Source: Myotis daubentonii (lineage: Eukaryota; Chordata; Mammalia; Chiroptera; Vespertilionidae). From it: DNA of 64,000 nt. The DNA lies in contig NC_081842.1 in NCBI RefSeq assembly GCF_963259705.1, positions 61,888,787-61,952,786 on the forward strand, written 5' to 3'. Positions 11,641 through 22,430 of the stretch are shown one piece after another (the stretch's first letter is position 1; each line of letters starts with the position of its first letter). Made by a program: the position numbers and the translations under genes. Under the pieces are notes generated by a model, which saw only the letters and a list, made by a program, of their open reading frames with translations, was not told the DNA's origin and made no database searches.

Positions 11641-14600
11641 TTTTCTAATTTTATTTTTTAAGTGTATATTTTTATTTAGTTGTCCTTACAGTGTCAGAAT
11701 AGTTGTTTGTAATACAGTGGGTGGTGAAAAGTTGGTGTTGATTGAGCTATAGGCTCTTAGAAGTGGAAGACACATCAGAGACCAAGACGGTCCATCTTGG
11801 TTTGCATCTCAGGTGGTTATGACACCAGGTCTTTGGAACTCAGACAGCAAGTGAGCTTAAAGAATTGAGTTGGGTCTTTATTTAATTCCGTTATTTAACC
11901 TCCTGTCAGAGCCTTGGTATTACTGAATTTCACCAGGCTCAGGCAGTCAACAGAGAAAAATGTTTTTTTCCACTTTTGAAGGGATTTATCCAGGATGCGT
12001 TGAAAGCATTTAGCCTCTGGGTGTGTGCCCAGTGCTGTGTGCAGGGAACAATTAATTCTAGGGGCTGTCCATGCACCACTCTGTTCACATCAGGGCTCAT
12101 TTATGTGTGCCAGGCCACTGCTGAGCTTGGCACATGCTGGTGGGCAGGAGAGGGCAGCTTGTTTTTCTGCATATGACAAGTTCTGGTCCTGCCGGGTGGA
12201 GCATATGCCTGGGTGAGAGATCCTGTGGGCAAGACCAGCAGGGAGAACAAAACATTGGGCCTGAGAGACTGAGAGTGAGCGGTAAAAGCAGAAAGAAAGG
12301 GAGATATTAAAAATAGAAGGAATTGGTGTCTACATTCCTAGTGGAAACATCCAGGGGGAGCAGAGTTGTGATGCCTTTCTCAGTGTCATGCATCTTCACT
12401 AGGAAGGTCCTAGCACCACCTGAAGGCCACTGACTCCAACTCTTATTCACTTATGGCATGGTACGTACCTTCTCCAACTCCACTTTAGGAAGGTGTTCAT
12501 TCTTTATGAAAGATGCCCATATTTTAGTTCTCCAAGGGCAACTGAACTCTTTAATTTGCTTTTAGTTTATGCCAGTGATACCCGAATCTACATATCTGCC
12601 ACTGTTCCATTTATCCTAGAATTATTCCTCCCAAACATGAAGCTGCAGCTTTTACAAATTCAGTGATGGTGTCTGCCCAAAGTGACCAGGCTACAGCTGT
12701 CCAGCCCTGTGCCCATACTTGATGTTGCAGCCACGTGGATTTTGTTGATTCAGAATGGCAAATTTATAGCGTGTCAGGATTTGCACAGGTTATACAAATC
12801 CACTTATTCAGCAATTATTTATTAAGCAGTGTTCTTTGATATAAAAAATGAAGATCCTTGCCTTCATGGAGCCTCCATTTTAGCCTGGAGAGATAGACAA
12901 TATTATTATTGAGCATAATAAGTATGATGTGTGGTATGTTACAGGGTAATAAGTACATTGGGAAATAAAGTAGAGACCCATAAGGGGGTGACTTGAAAAT
13001 ACATGAATGAGACTGTAGGTTAATATTTTTGATGTGAACACATTTAAACCTTATATTTCAACAAATATATAATTTGAAGAGCTTGCGCCTTTTCCTGGGT
13101 TTTTAGATTGCAGGACCACAAGGAGCCAGGCATTCAGACCCTTGTTTCTAGACCCCACAGGATTAATTGGCCATTTAGTCCTGTCCATCTGGGACTGGAA
13201 AGAAGGACAGGAATAAAGCCAGACACCCTGAGTCTAGATGACAATTTAGCGAGAAGAAGCTCCAAAGCCAAAAAGACATGGAATTTACCACTTCTGTTCT
13301 CATGGACTTGGGAGTTCCTCCTTAAAGATAGAAATGCAACTTGTTGTAATATTTGTCTTCAATGTAAACCAATACTTATTTGAGTTTTAGGTAGTTTTGA
13401 TAAATATCTTCTCATTGAATAGATTTAAATATGATTTTGGGCATATGTTATCTTAAATACACTGTTCTTCCTTCATTTATGCACTAAAGTGTTCAGGTGT
13501 GAGGGAAGGCTTAAAAAGGTGGTGAGCAGGGGAAGGGTTAACATTTCTTTATCCACCTACTATGTTTTCATATCTTTAATTTTCCCTTTTTCTCCCAGTC
13601 ATTTCTTTTTAGGATAATTACTCTCACTAGAAATGAGGAAATACATCTCTGAATTAAGATCAAACCACATGGCCTGAGTTTTTGAGGTTCTGTTTTTTAT
13701 GTGCACACATCAACCTAAAACGTTTTCCTTTAGGAATTTATTTTCTGTTACCGCATTCTCACTCCAGGAAGTTTGCTAATCTTACTGAAGCTGACCTAGT
13801 TAATTTATGATGTGGGAATCTCCCTGCTCCCATCCCCTCTCTCTATAGCATGCCATAGTACCCATTGTACGCGACAGTCATTCCAGAGCTTTTTGCTCTC
13901 TCATACTGTAATTGACTCATTTCTTCAGGTTATCATCCAGGGGGAGAGTTAGTGAGGTGGCAGTAGGTACTGCTGTAGGTTCCAAGGCCAGGACCCACTT
14001 CTAGGCTCTGGTAGGCTGTGAAGCTGGGACAGTACTCATTTTTCTGTCAGCCTCATTGTTGTCCATCCTGCTTCAGTTGCCTAGATACTGCTGAGACACC
14101 ACTGTGTTCATCTTGGTCTTTTTTTTTGTAGGTAAATATTTTTTTTTTCAAAGAATAAATAATCCATGTAACTATTCCTACAGAAGAGACCATTTAATAG
14201 AGAAGTGTGGATGGGAAGACAGATTTTAGTGTTTGAAGATTTAATTTTTTTAAAAAAAGTTCAATTGTGCTTTCTTTCATAAAACTACAGCTATTTGAAA
14301 TCTGATAGTATTTGAAAGCCATCGTATTACTGAGAAACAGCTCATCATACTGACTCCTAGCATAAGACTAGAACCCATTTTTCAGGTTTGTAAATCATTG
14401 CCTTGAACTAGGAAAATCTATGTGCACATAATTCAGAACCAAGTTCAGAACCTTTTCCACTCTAAACTGGCTGTCTTGATAATGCCATGAATCTCAAAAG
14501 CTGGAAATCCTGAGTTGATTACATTTCATTTCTTATTTAGTATTCTCTATTTCTGTCAGTTTTTCCTTTCAACATCTGCAAATATACCTACTTACTTTCC

Positions 14601-14749
14601 GTTCCCAAACATCCCTTGTTAAGTGCCTCTTTACCTCCTGCTTAGTTTGATGTAATGTTTGAGACAATAACCAGTGCCCCTTCCTGTTGTATACTATTAT
14701 ACTTATTCTGTTTTTCATTTGGCGATCTTTTTTTTTCTGGTTGAATATT

Positions 14750-14752
<3 letters not shown>
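11641..14752. other. Intron, eroded repeats at most
   Basis: Segment 12790-13000 (CAGCAATTATTTATTAAGCA, TCATGGAGCCTCCATTTTAG) resembles an old mammalian repeat I cannot name with confidence. The rest is unremarkable. Confidence 0.5.
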
Positions 14753-14835
<83 letters not shown>

Positions 14836-14900
14836 AGAAGAAGAAGGAAGAGGAAGAGGAGGAGGAGGTGGGAGGGAAGGAGGGAGGGAGGGAGGGAGGG
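14753..14900. repeat. Compound (GT)n-(GA)n-(GGA/GGGA)n microsatellite
   Basis: A GT run passes into a GA run and then AAG/AGG and GGGA units. A perfect 20-bp hairpin lies 18 bp downstream. Confidence 0.95.
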
Positions 14901-14918
14901 GAGAGTAAGTAAACTATA

Positions 14919-14963
14919 ATTGAAAGTAAACTATAATTTTTTCAATTATAGTTTACTTTCAAT
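14919..14963. repeat. Perfect 20-bp inverted repeat with 5-nt loop
   Basis: ATTGAAAGTAAACTATAATT at 14919-14938 and its exact reverse complement at 14944-14963, loop TTTTC. The part AGTAAACTATAATT also occurs just upstream at 14908-14921. Confidence 0.95.
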
Positions 14964-15854
14964 GTTTTTTTGTGTGTGACTTATTTGTTTAAGGAAAAGA
15001 TAAACACAGCATATCTCATACCACAAAAGTATCAAGTTATTGACCATTGAGTTTTAGAAGTGATTTTTCAGACATAAAGGGAATTGATCTAGAAGATTAC
15101 AAATCAGTTCTTCCTTTCCTCCAAAAAGTAGAGCTTGGAGACTTGCATAGAGGTCCTCTGAAGCCCAGCATGGTTGGAGATGGCTGTGAGGGCTGTCTAG
15201 TTAGATGGAACTGCAATAGTTTGTCAGTTTTCCATGGCAGCAAGGAGACACCTGTGTGCCACAAAGGGCATGGGCATAGGCAAGAGAGAGGCAGACTTGC
15301 AGAAGGCTTGTGGAAGGGAGGTGATGAAGGAAGGACCTAGGTAGACTGCTAGTGGGAGAGCATCAGATGTTTATAGAGATAAAGGCAGACAGTGACCTCG
15401 GCTCATCCTCTCCCTGCACCCCCCAAAATCTAACATTTTGTAATCCTCTGGAATTTAGATTCATCCCTGAGAAAGAGGAAAACAGAAATAGGCTGATATA
15501 ACCCTGAATTGACCGAAATTTAGTTTTTACTATCCACTGGAATGGGGGCTCTAAAATAAATTGAGTTCAGTTATACAGACATAAACTCCAATCTCTTGCA
15601 CCTCTGAGTTTGTGCTTTGCAGTAGCACCTGTTGCACTGGTTCCTTTCAGTGCTCCCTCTCTCATCTTGCTGCTTTTCATGGGGAAGTGTAGTGGGACTG
15701 TTTGCAGTACCCGTTGTGGTTTTCCAGGTTCTTCAGAGTCCGCGTCTACTCCACTGTTTCCCACTGAACCTCATTTAGACAGGCCAGTCCCTTCCTTAGC
15801 TTCATGTCTGCCAGGCGACCTCTCCACTTCCCACCCAACACTTTATTTGCTTAT
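14964..15854. other. Intron, no feature recognised
   Basis: Unique-looking sequence; no splice-bounded ORF. Confidence 0.55.
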
Positions 15855-15972
15855 TTAGAGTGTCCTAAAAATGTATACACAGACGTTGAATATGATAAAG
15901 GCAGTGTTTATTAAAATGCACTTAATTTTCAAAGTAAGCTATTAGCAGTATAATTTTTTGGGACACCCTGTA
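15855..15972. mobile_element. Short mariner-type MITE
   Basis: Inverted ends GTGTCCTAAAAATGTATAC on the left and GGGACACCCTGTA on the right; reverse-complemented, the latter reads TACAGGGTGTCCC. Ends abut TA as for Tc1/mariner elements. About 118 bp, no coding capacity. Confidence 0.6.
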
Positions 15973-16040
15973 TTTCTCCTCCTTACATTCTGACATGGAC
16001 TGCCCTCTTCCTTATTTATTTATTTTATTATACACTAGAG

Positions 16041-16263
16041 CAGCCGTGGGCAAACTACGGCCCGCGGGCAGGATCCGGCCCATTTGAAATGAATAAAACT
16101 AAAATAAAATAAAAATAAAAAGACCGTACCCTTTTATGTAATGATGTTTACTTTGAATTTATATTAGTTCACACAAACACTCCATCCATGCTTTTGTTCC
16201 GGCCCTCCGGTCCAGTTTAAGAACCCATTGTGGCCCTCGAGTCAAAAAGTTTGCCCACCCCTG
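16041..16263 (-). mobile_element. Non-autonomous hAT MITE, copy 1
   Basis: About 223 bp with terminal inverted repeats (CAGCCGTGGGCAAACTA at left; reverse complement of the right end is CAGGGGTGGGCAAACTTT). Flanked by 8-bp duplications CACTAGAG (16033-16040) and TACTAGAG (16264-16271), one mismatch. Nearly identical to copies at 17180 and 62833 but inverted. Non-coding. Confidence 0.88.
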
Positions 16264-16265
16264 TA

Positions 16266-16980
16266 CTAGAGGCTTGGTGCATGAAATCGTGCATGGGAGG
16301 TGGGGTGTCCCTCAGCTTGGCCTGCACCCTTTCCAATCTGGGACCCCTTAGGAGATGCTGACTGCCAGTGGAATCAGGCCTAAACCAGCAGTCGGACATC
16401 CCTCTCACAATCCAGGACTACTGGTTCCTAACCGCTCGCCTGCCTGCCTGCCTGATTGCCCCTAACCGCTTCTGCCTGCCAGTCTGATTGCCCCCTAACT
16501 ACTCCCCTGCTAGCCTGATTGACACCTAACTGCTCCCTTGCCAGCCTGATTGCCTCCAACTGCCCTCCCCTGCCAGCCTGATCACCCCCACTGTCCTCCC
16601 CTGCCATCTTGGTCACACCCAACTACCCTCCCTTGCAGGCCTGGTCCCCCCAACTGCCCTCCTCTTCAGGCCTGGTCAGCCCCAACTGCCCTCCCCTGCT
16701 GGCCTGGTCGCACCCAACTGCCCTCCTCTGCTGGCCTGGTCGCACCCAACTGCCCTCCCCTGCAGGCCTGGTTGCCGCCAGCTGCCCTCTCCTGCTGATC
16801 TTATTGCCCCCAACTGCCCTCCCCTGCTGGCCTGTTTGCCCCCCCACCCCCCGGCAGCCTGATGACCCTCAACTGCCCTCCCCTGCCAGCCATCTTGTGA
16901 TGATGTGAGGGCAGCCATCTTGTGATGACTTCGCATGATGCTGACTTCGCACGATGCCACCTAGGCTTTTATTATATAGA
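16266..16980 (-). mobile_element. Helitron with internal minisatellite
   Basis: On the - strand begins TCTATATAATAAAAGCC at 16980 and ends with a hairpin and GCCTCTAG at 16266-16269. From about 16430 to 16890 the interior is about twelve copies of a unit near 30 bp, CTGCCCTCCCCTGCTGGCCT on the + strand, the reverse complement of the unit in the Helitron at 48207. Its 3' end was hit by the hAT element at 16041-16263. Confidence 0.87.
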
Positions 16981-17179
16981 ATTTTTCCAGTCTAAATCCT
17001 ATTTATTTTCAAGGTTCAGCCCAGATTGTGCTGCCTTTTAAAAATCTTTATTTTCAAATTCACAGTGGTCTTGGGTTTAAAAAAACTTACAATACCACGT
17101 AGCACCTACAGAATGCTATTTTTTTCCTTGACTTTTGCCCTGTGGCCATTAATTGTTTGTTTTTTTCTCCAACTAGAAT

Positions 17180-17397
17180 CAGGGGTGGGCAAACTTTTTG
17201 ACTCGAGGGCCACAATGGGTTCTTAAACTGGACCGGAGGGCCGGAACAAAAGCATGGATGGAGTGTTTGTGTGAACTAATATAAATTCAAAGTAAACATC
17301 ATTACATAAAAGGGTACAGTCTTTTTTTTTTTTTTTTAGTTTTATTCATTTCAAACGGGCCGGATCCGGCCCACGGGCCGTAGTTTGCCCACGGCTG
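17180..17397 (+). mobile_element. Non-autonomous hAT MITE, copy 2
   Basis: Runs from CAGGGGTGGGCAAACTTT to TTTGCCCACGGCTG. Flanks share a CTAGA core (ACTAGAAT before, AACTAGAT after), an imperfect 8-bp duplication. A poly-T stretch near 17322-17337 distinguishes it from copy 1, which has an AT-mixed tract there. Confidence 0.87.
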
Positions 17398-18459
17398 AAC
17401 TAGATGCAAAGCTTCCTAATTAGGAATATGGGCCATGCACCCCATATTTGTCCTGCATTCCCTTCAATGCTAGCACATGGTAGGCACAGATTAGATAATG
17501 AAAAATTACTCATTCATTAGTAGGGTAGACGCCATTGCTGTTTACACTGCTTATGAGATGGATTTTATCTTTATCTGTGTGTTCTTTGTGCATTTCGGTT
17601 TCTCCACCACTCCAGCAGTTAAATCAGAAAAGCAAGCAGTGGGTGGATGCACTGTGCATGTCTCTGACAAGTAAAACAAAGCTGATTTGCTCTATTTTTA
17701 GAAAGCTTGATGGTGTTCATTTTTCAAGTGTCACTTATAAATGGGTAGCTAAATGCGTGCTCTGAGTGTTTCTAATGCAATGCTATACTCTGGTAAAGAG
17801 GCCTCGGGATACAGGCATCACAGTTTTAACATCTTTAGTTGTTACTTGCTCACTGTTGTTGAAGGACAAAGAGAACTATTTCTCTTTCTCGTTTAATATT
17901 TTAAAAATTATTAAAAATTTTTCAACATTAGAGTTCCTTTTTGACACAACCTGTAGAATGATTTTGTCACAGAATTTAGTTCTGTGTGTCACTTGTCTGC
18001 TTGGAAGAAGCCCAGCTGGTTTCCTGCCCTGTCCTGTACTTTATTTTTTATTCAGTGCTAGGGGCCTCAGCATGGAAGGGTCTCTTTCCTTAGGTTTTGG
18101 AGAGCCTAGGTCTTTCTTATGCCACATGACTACTCTGGCTGTAGTAATTCCCCGGAGGCCCAAAGCAGGCAGGAGACCCGGGGGAGGAAGGAGCAGAAAC
18201 CTGAGAAGCTTCAGGCACGCGGGCATGTTATCCTGTTCCCTTCCCCACCCTCCCCAACAATGCATCTGTTTTCTCCAGTCCCAGAGAAGACACAAAAATC
18301 TATTTTGCAGAAGTAGTCCATATGCCCCTGTTTAGGGATGTCCTATGAAGCATGTGTCTTTCTTCAAATGTAAAAATACATAGTGCACCTAATATTTTTT
18401 GAATCCTCAAATGACCCCTTATAAATTACTTGAAGTTTTGTTAAAAAGCTCTCAAAAAC

Positions 18460-18520
18460 TATGTGTGTGTATATATATACACACACATAAATATATATAT
18501 GTATGTGTATGTGTATGTAA
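18460..18520. repeat. TG/TA-rich alternating repeat
   Basis: Alternating TG, TA and CA units including TATATATA, all alternating purine-pyrimidine. Confidence 0.85.
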
Positions 18521-19279
18521 ACGTATACTTTCATACTGGTAATGACTCTAACACTGGCGTCTACCACAGTACAGTTATTGGAGAGTGTGTTTTTATTGTG
18601 AGAATTAGGAAGACTATGCATTAACTTTGGGAAGATTCCTTGCCACATTCTGTGGCACTGCTTGCCAGCGCATAATAAAAAATAAAATAAATAGAAATCC
18701 TGCTACAAAGAGAAAGTAGCAAACCTATGTTTATTCACTTTCTTGTTCATTTATTTAACACATTTCAATAGATGCTGAGAAGAAAAAAAACATGGAGTAC
18801 TATAGAAAGAATGCATAAGAGAGGGTCGTGCCTGAGAAGGGGTCTTTCAGAAAGTGATGTCTGAGCTGACCCCTGAAAGTACAAAGGGATTAGAGGGTGA
18901 GAGATTGGAGGAGAAGCTGCTGCCCTGAAGTGGGAAGTGGCGGAGGTGGCCGGAGAACTTGAAGGCTGGACCTGCGGCACAGCCACTCAGGAGGAGAGTG
19001 GCAGGAGGTAGAGGCAGCTCATTTAGAGATGCTCATGTTTAATAATTAAAAGATGAGTCTTGGTTCATGGTTGGCAAATAGCTGTGGAAAGGAAAATTGT
19101 TTTGGAGGATCTCCTGACATAGCAAATTCTTATAAAGTTGTATGTAACTCAATAGAGAATATGAAGAAAGACTAGAGGAGCCATTCAACACAGGCCAATC
19201 ATACTATGATCACTGGCTTTTATAAACTTTATTTTCAAATAATGAGTGGGGTATCTGAACATTTACTTGACAAATTGCA

Positions 19280-19320
19280 TACACACACACACACACACAT
19301 ACATACATACATATATACAC
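19280..19320. repeat. (CA)n-(CATA)n microsatellite
   Basis: CA run followed by CATA and TA units. Confidence 0.9.
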
Positions 19321-20039
19321 TTTTATTTTAATATTTGGCATTAATTCTTGAAACTGTTTCCTAGCATCCCCATATGCTCATTAGCCTTTAACTGAGACTA
19401 TAACAGGATGGCTGGGTTAGAGCCCTCCTTCAAAATCCCGAGGTAACTTGGGAAAGTGTCTGTCTTTTTCCCTTCCCTTCCTCAGCTTATCTGCTAGATA
19501 GAATTACAGCGGCGGTGAGAGCAGTTGTCTCTTCCAGAGGTGGTGCTGTGTTACCCTCCCGTGCAGGCAGAGCCCTGGGCGGTCCAGAGAAGGCTTGGGA
19601 ATGGAAACCAGGGAGAGGAGTATGAGCTGGCTTGGTGACGCTGCAGGGTGTTTGCGTTAGAAAGAATAAACGGGATATAAAGAACAGGAAGCGGCAAATA
19701 GTTTTTCACTTGACTCTTAAATCTGAATCTGGCCTTTATTCATGTAATCTGGCTGCTTTTTATTTGGGTAACTATATTTAATGTTCGATATACTTAAGGC
19801 TGCTTCTACCTGAGCCTGGAAATTCCTACGTATGCCTTTGGAGAGACAAGCTCGCCATGAAGGTGAAGGGTTTCTTTTTAATTCTGCTCCCTACTAAGAC
19901 ATTGTCGACTTGATAAAGAAATTAAAAATAAATCAGAAAGGTTAGGTGTCCTTTGGTAGACTTTCCACACCATTTCTGATTTTTAACCCGAGTAGAATAT
20001 AATTAGGATAAAACGACTCATTCAAATTTGTAAAGGAGC

Positions 20040-20180
20040 TGTGGGGTAGAGGAAAGCCATGTGAAGTCAGGGGCCAATAGCACGCCTGCTCTGCTACAGA
20101 TTAGCCATGTGTCTTTGGGCAGAACACTAGCCTTTCTCAGCTGTCTTCTCATCAGTATTTGTGAGAACTGAGTCTCTTCC
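20040..20180 (+). mobile_element. MIR-like relic
   Basis: CTCTGCTACAGATTAGCCAT and CATGTGTCTTTGGGCAGAAC fit a diverged MIR. Confidence 0.5.
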
Positions 20181-20824
20181 AGTTGCTGCATTTGTTGTTT
20201 GAAAAGCATTAGCAGTGCTGTTTCTACATCCGCTTTGATTGAATGGCCAGACCCTGTCGCTCACAGGGTCCTGAGGCACACAGTGGGCCGCGAGGTGGAA
20301 ACTCACTGTGTTGCCGTCCTGTGGGACCGCCCCTGATCAAGGGGCGGAAGAGTCATCCTAGTTTGGCTGCTGCCCAGGTTGTTGACATGCAGGTGAGTCC
20401 ACCAGAATCAGGATGTGGAAGGGAGCCTGCAGTCCCTGGAATGATGCTGGGAACCCAGCAGTCAGGGGCGGCATGGAGGCATTGTTTGATGGACACCGTG
20501 ATGAGTTCTGAACATGAGGGCTGGCGAGCGTGTGGCAAGGCAAAACTTACCTTGTTGGCTCTGTGTTACTCATTATGTGTTTTATATAAAAAAGACACTA
20601 TTTTTGTGCACCAAAATGGGTTGTGATTATATTTTTATCACACTACTTAGATCTGCTACTACTGCAGTTCTATCCCTGTAAGTCTCCTAAATTTTTTATT
20701 TCATTTTCCTTTCTGTGGCCACCTCTTTCTTATCCTTTCTTAATCTTTTCTGAACACTATGAATGTTCCACCCCCAGAATTCATCCACCCAGCCTTTCCT
20801 TGTGTTTCTTCCATCTTTCGAAAG

Positions 20825-21288
20825 CAGTGGTTCCCAATGTTGGGCACATGCCCCACGGGGGGGTGGGGGGGGCAATTTGAGAATGAGTTATTAACAGTGA
20901 ACTTTTTGCATTTCTTATGGTTCCAGGGGCCTCATGTACAGTATATAAATATAAATTGTGATTTATTATACATTTCAGTTCTCTGTTATATGTTTTGAAA
21001 CTTTATTTGCTATTTTTTCATATCACTTCATATTATTATTTTTTTAAACAATGTCTTAATGATTTCTTCCTCAGTACTTCAACTGTCCTTTAGTTCTTTT
21101 ATTTTTCTCTTTCATGGATGCCATGTTCTTTGGAAGGTTGTTTAGACTAAGGTAATGGCCTTTTAGGCTTCCTCCACATGAATAGGAGTCCACTTTTTGA
21201 ATAATAAGAATTACATGTCACAGGGGGGGCATCAGGATTTTAGAGATGCTTAGGTGGGGCATGGCCAAAGAAAGGTTGGGAACCACTG
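20825..21288 (+). mobile_element. Non-autonomous hAT element, about 464 bp
   Basis: Ends are CAGTGGTTCCCAATGTTGG and, reverse-complemented from the right, CAGTGGTTCCCAACCTTT. Flanking 8-mers TTCGAAAG and CTCTAAAG match at six positions, so the duplication is decayed. AT-rich interior with G runs just inside both ends (20859-20870 and 21223-21229). No transposase ORF. Confidence 0.78.
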
Positions 21289-21540
21289 CTCTAAAGTGAC
21301 ACACACTGCTGTGCAGTGACAATGTAGACTTGTATTTAATAGGTGCTTCTCTAATTCTAGGCATATTACACATTTTTACAAGAATTTTCGTAGATATGGG
21401 AAAGTATGAAGAAGGAAATTAAAACTACTTCTGATGCTTTAGCATCTGAGGTAATATCTCCTAAATGTTTGGTATAGTCTTTCTCTCTCTTAAAAATTAT
21501 TTAATATGAAAGCCTGGGGGAGGGGACGGGAATGGGGAGG

Positions 21541-21542
21541 AT

Positions 21543-21594
<52 letters not shown>
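21541..21594. repeat. (GT)n microsatellite
   Basis: Uninterrupted run of about 26 GT units, ending where the LTR begins. Confidence 0.95.
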
Positions 21595-21597
<3 letters not shown>

Positions 21598-22244
21598 GAA
21601 CCATGCCAAAGTCGCCGGATAGCCAAGGCTAATTAGAGTGTAGGGGTCTTGTTGATAGTATGCCAGACAGCCAAGGCCACTCTGAGCATGGGAATCTTAA
21701 TAAGGTGTCCAAGGACTACGCAGGTGCAAGCACACAAATGTACACTATGCCCTTCTATAACCCAAAGGATTGACGTCACTGTTGGCAACTGGCCTCTTTT
21801 GTCTAAGTGGTATAATACATGTTGTTAACCAGCCCGTATACTGGAGACAGGAGAGGCAGGCTCAGAGGTAGCTACTATGTGAGGCTGCAAAAGAGGGGAG
21901 GCTAGAGAGGCTAGAGAGGCTAGAGAAGCTGCTAAGGCAGAGAGCTCAGGTGCCGCTCCTATGTGAGGCTGTGAGTACTGAGGCAGTGTGCAGCTGCTCA
22001 GATAATAGCTGTGGGTACAGAGACTACTGCTGCTCTATGGGAAAGATGTATTGGTTTATCAGCCAGTGTTGCAGCTACCTGTATGGGATTCTGCTATGAA
22101 GGACTGTTTTGTCTGATGGCTATATGGCCACTGGCTTCTACAATAAAGGCTTTCTTATATACACCCACAAGTTCTCATGGCTTCTCCATCTACCACCCAC
22201 GTTCAAGAAGGTCCAGCCCCTGGCAGAGGGGCTTGGCCCCGACA
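21590..22244 (+). mobile_element. LTR of an endogenous retrovirus (probably solo)
   Basis: A segment starting TGTGAGGGAACC and ending CCCCGACA, with a CRE-like TGACGTCA (21773-21780), a TATAA-like box (21810-21814) and an AATAAA signal (22142-22147) in LTR order. It starts right where a (GT)n tract ends. No retroviral gene follows; the downstream sequence is an L1 tail. Boundaries and class are uncertain. Confidence 0.5.
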
Positions 22245-22344
22245 GTTAGTGCAATGGGCAAGGTTTGAGAAGGAACCTGCCCTGACAGTTGGCTTAGTCC
22301 AGCAGAATTCAGAAGACTGTATGGATTCAGAGCACCAGTGCTCC

Positions 22345-22430
22345 AGCAGTGCTCTGACAGGGGGGTCAATGGGGAAAAGGGGGGACATCTGTAATACTTT
22401 AAACAATAAAGATAAATTTAAAAAATATTT
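22345..22430 (+). mobile_element. L1 3' UTR tail fragment
   Basis: GGGGTCAATGGGGAAAAGGGG, ACATCTGTAATACTTTAAAC and an AATAAAG tail match the 3' end type whose complement is seen at 48606-48640 and 54330-54360. Confidence 0.5.

Larger units (their letters stand above)
17406..20039. other. Intron, mostly unique
   Basis: Contains two simple repeats listed separately. A 189-codon frame at 17766-18335 has low-complexity composition and no domain. 18750-18960 may be an old repeat. Confidence 0.5.

Noticed and set aside
16430..16890. CRISPR-like regular repeats
   Set aside because: Units are directly tandem without unique spacers and lie in a mammalian Helitron.
16550..16960. Proline- and glycine-rich repeat proteins on both strands
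   Set aside because: Same minisatellite read in several frames; no start context or transcript support.
17026..17226. Small frame ending GKLFDSRATMGS, repeated near 62879 and 16217
   Set aside because: The shared peptide is the translated end of the hAT MITE, not a conserved gene.
17766..18335. 189-codon open frame on +
   Set aside because: Intronic text with no recognisable motif and no splice-bounded structure.
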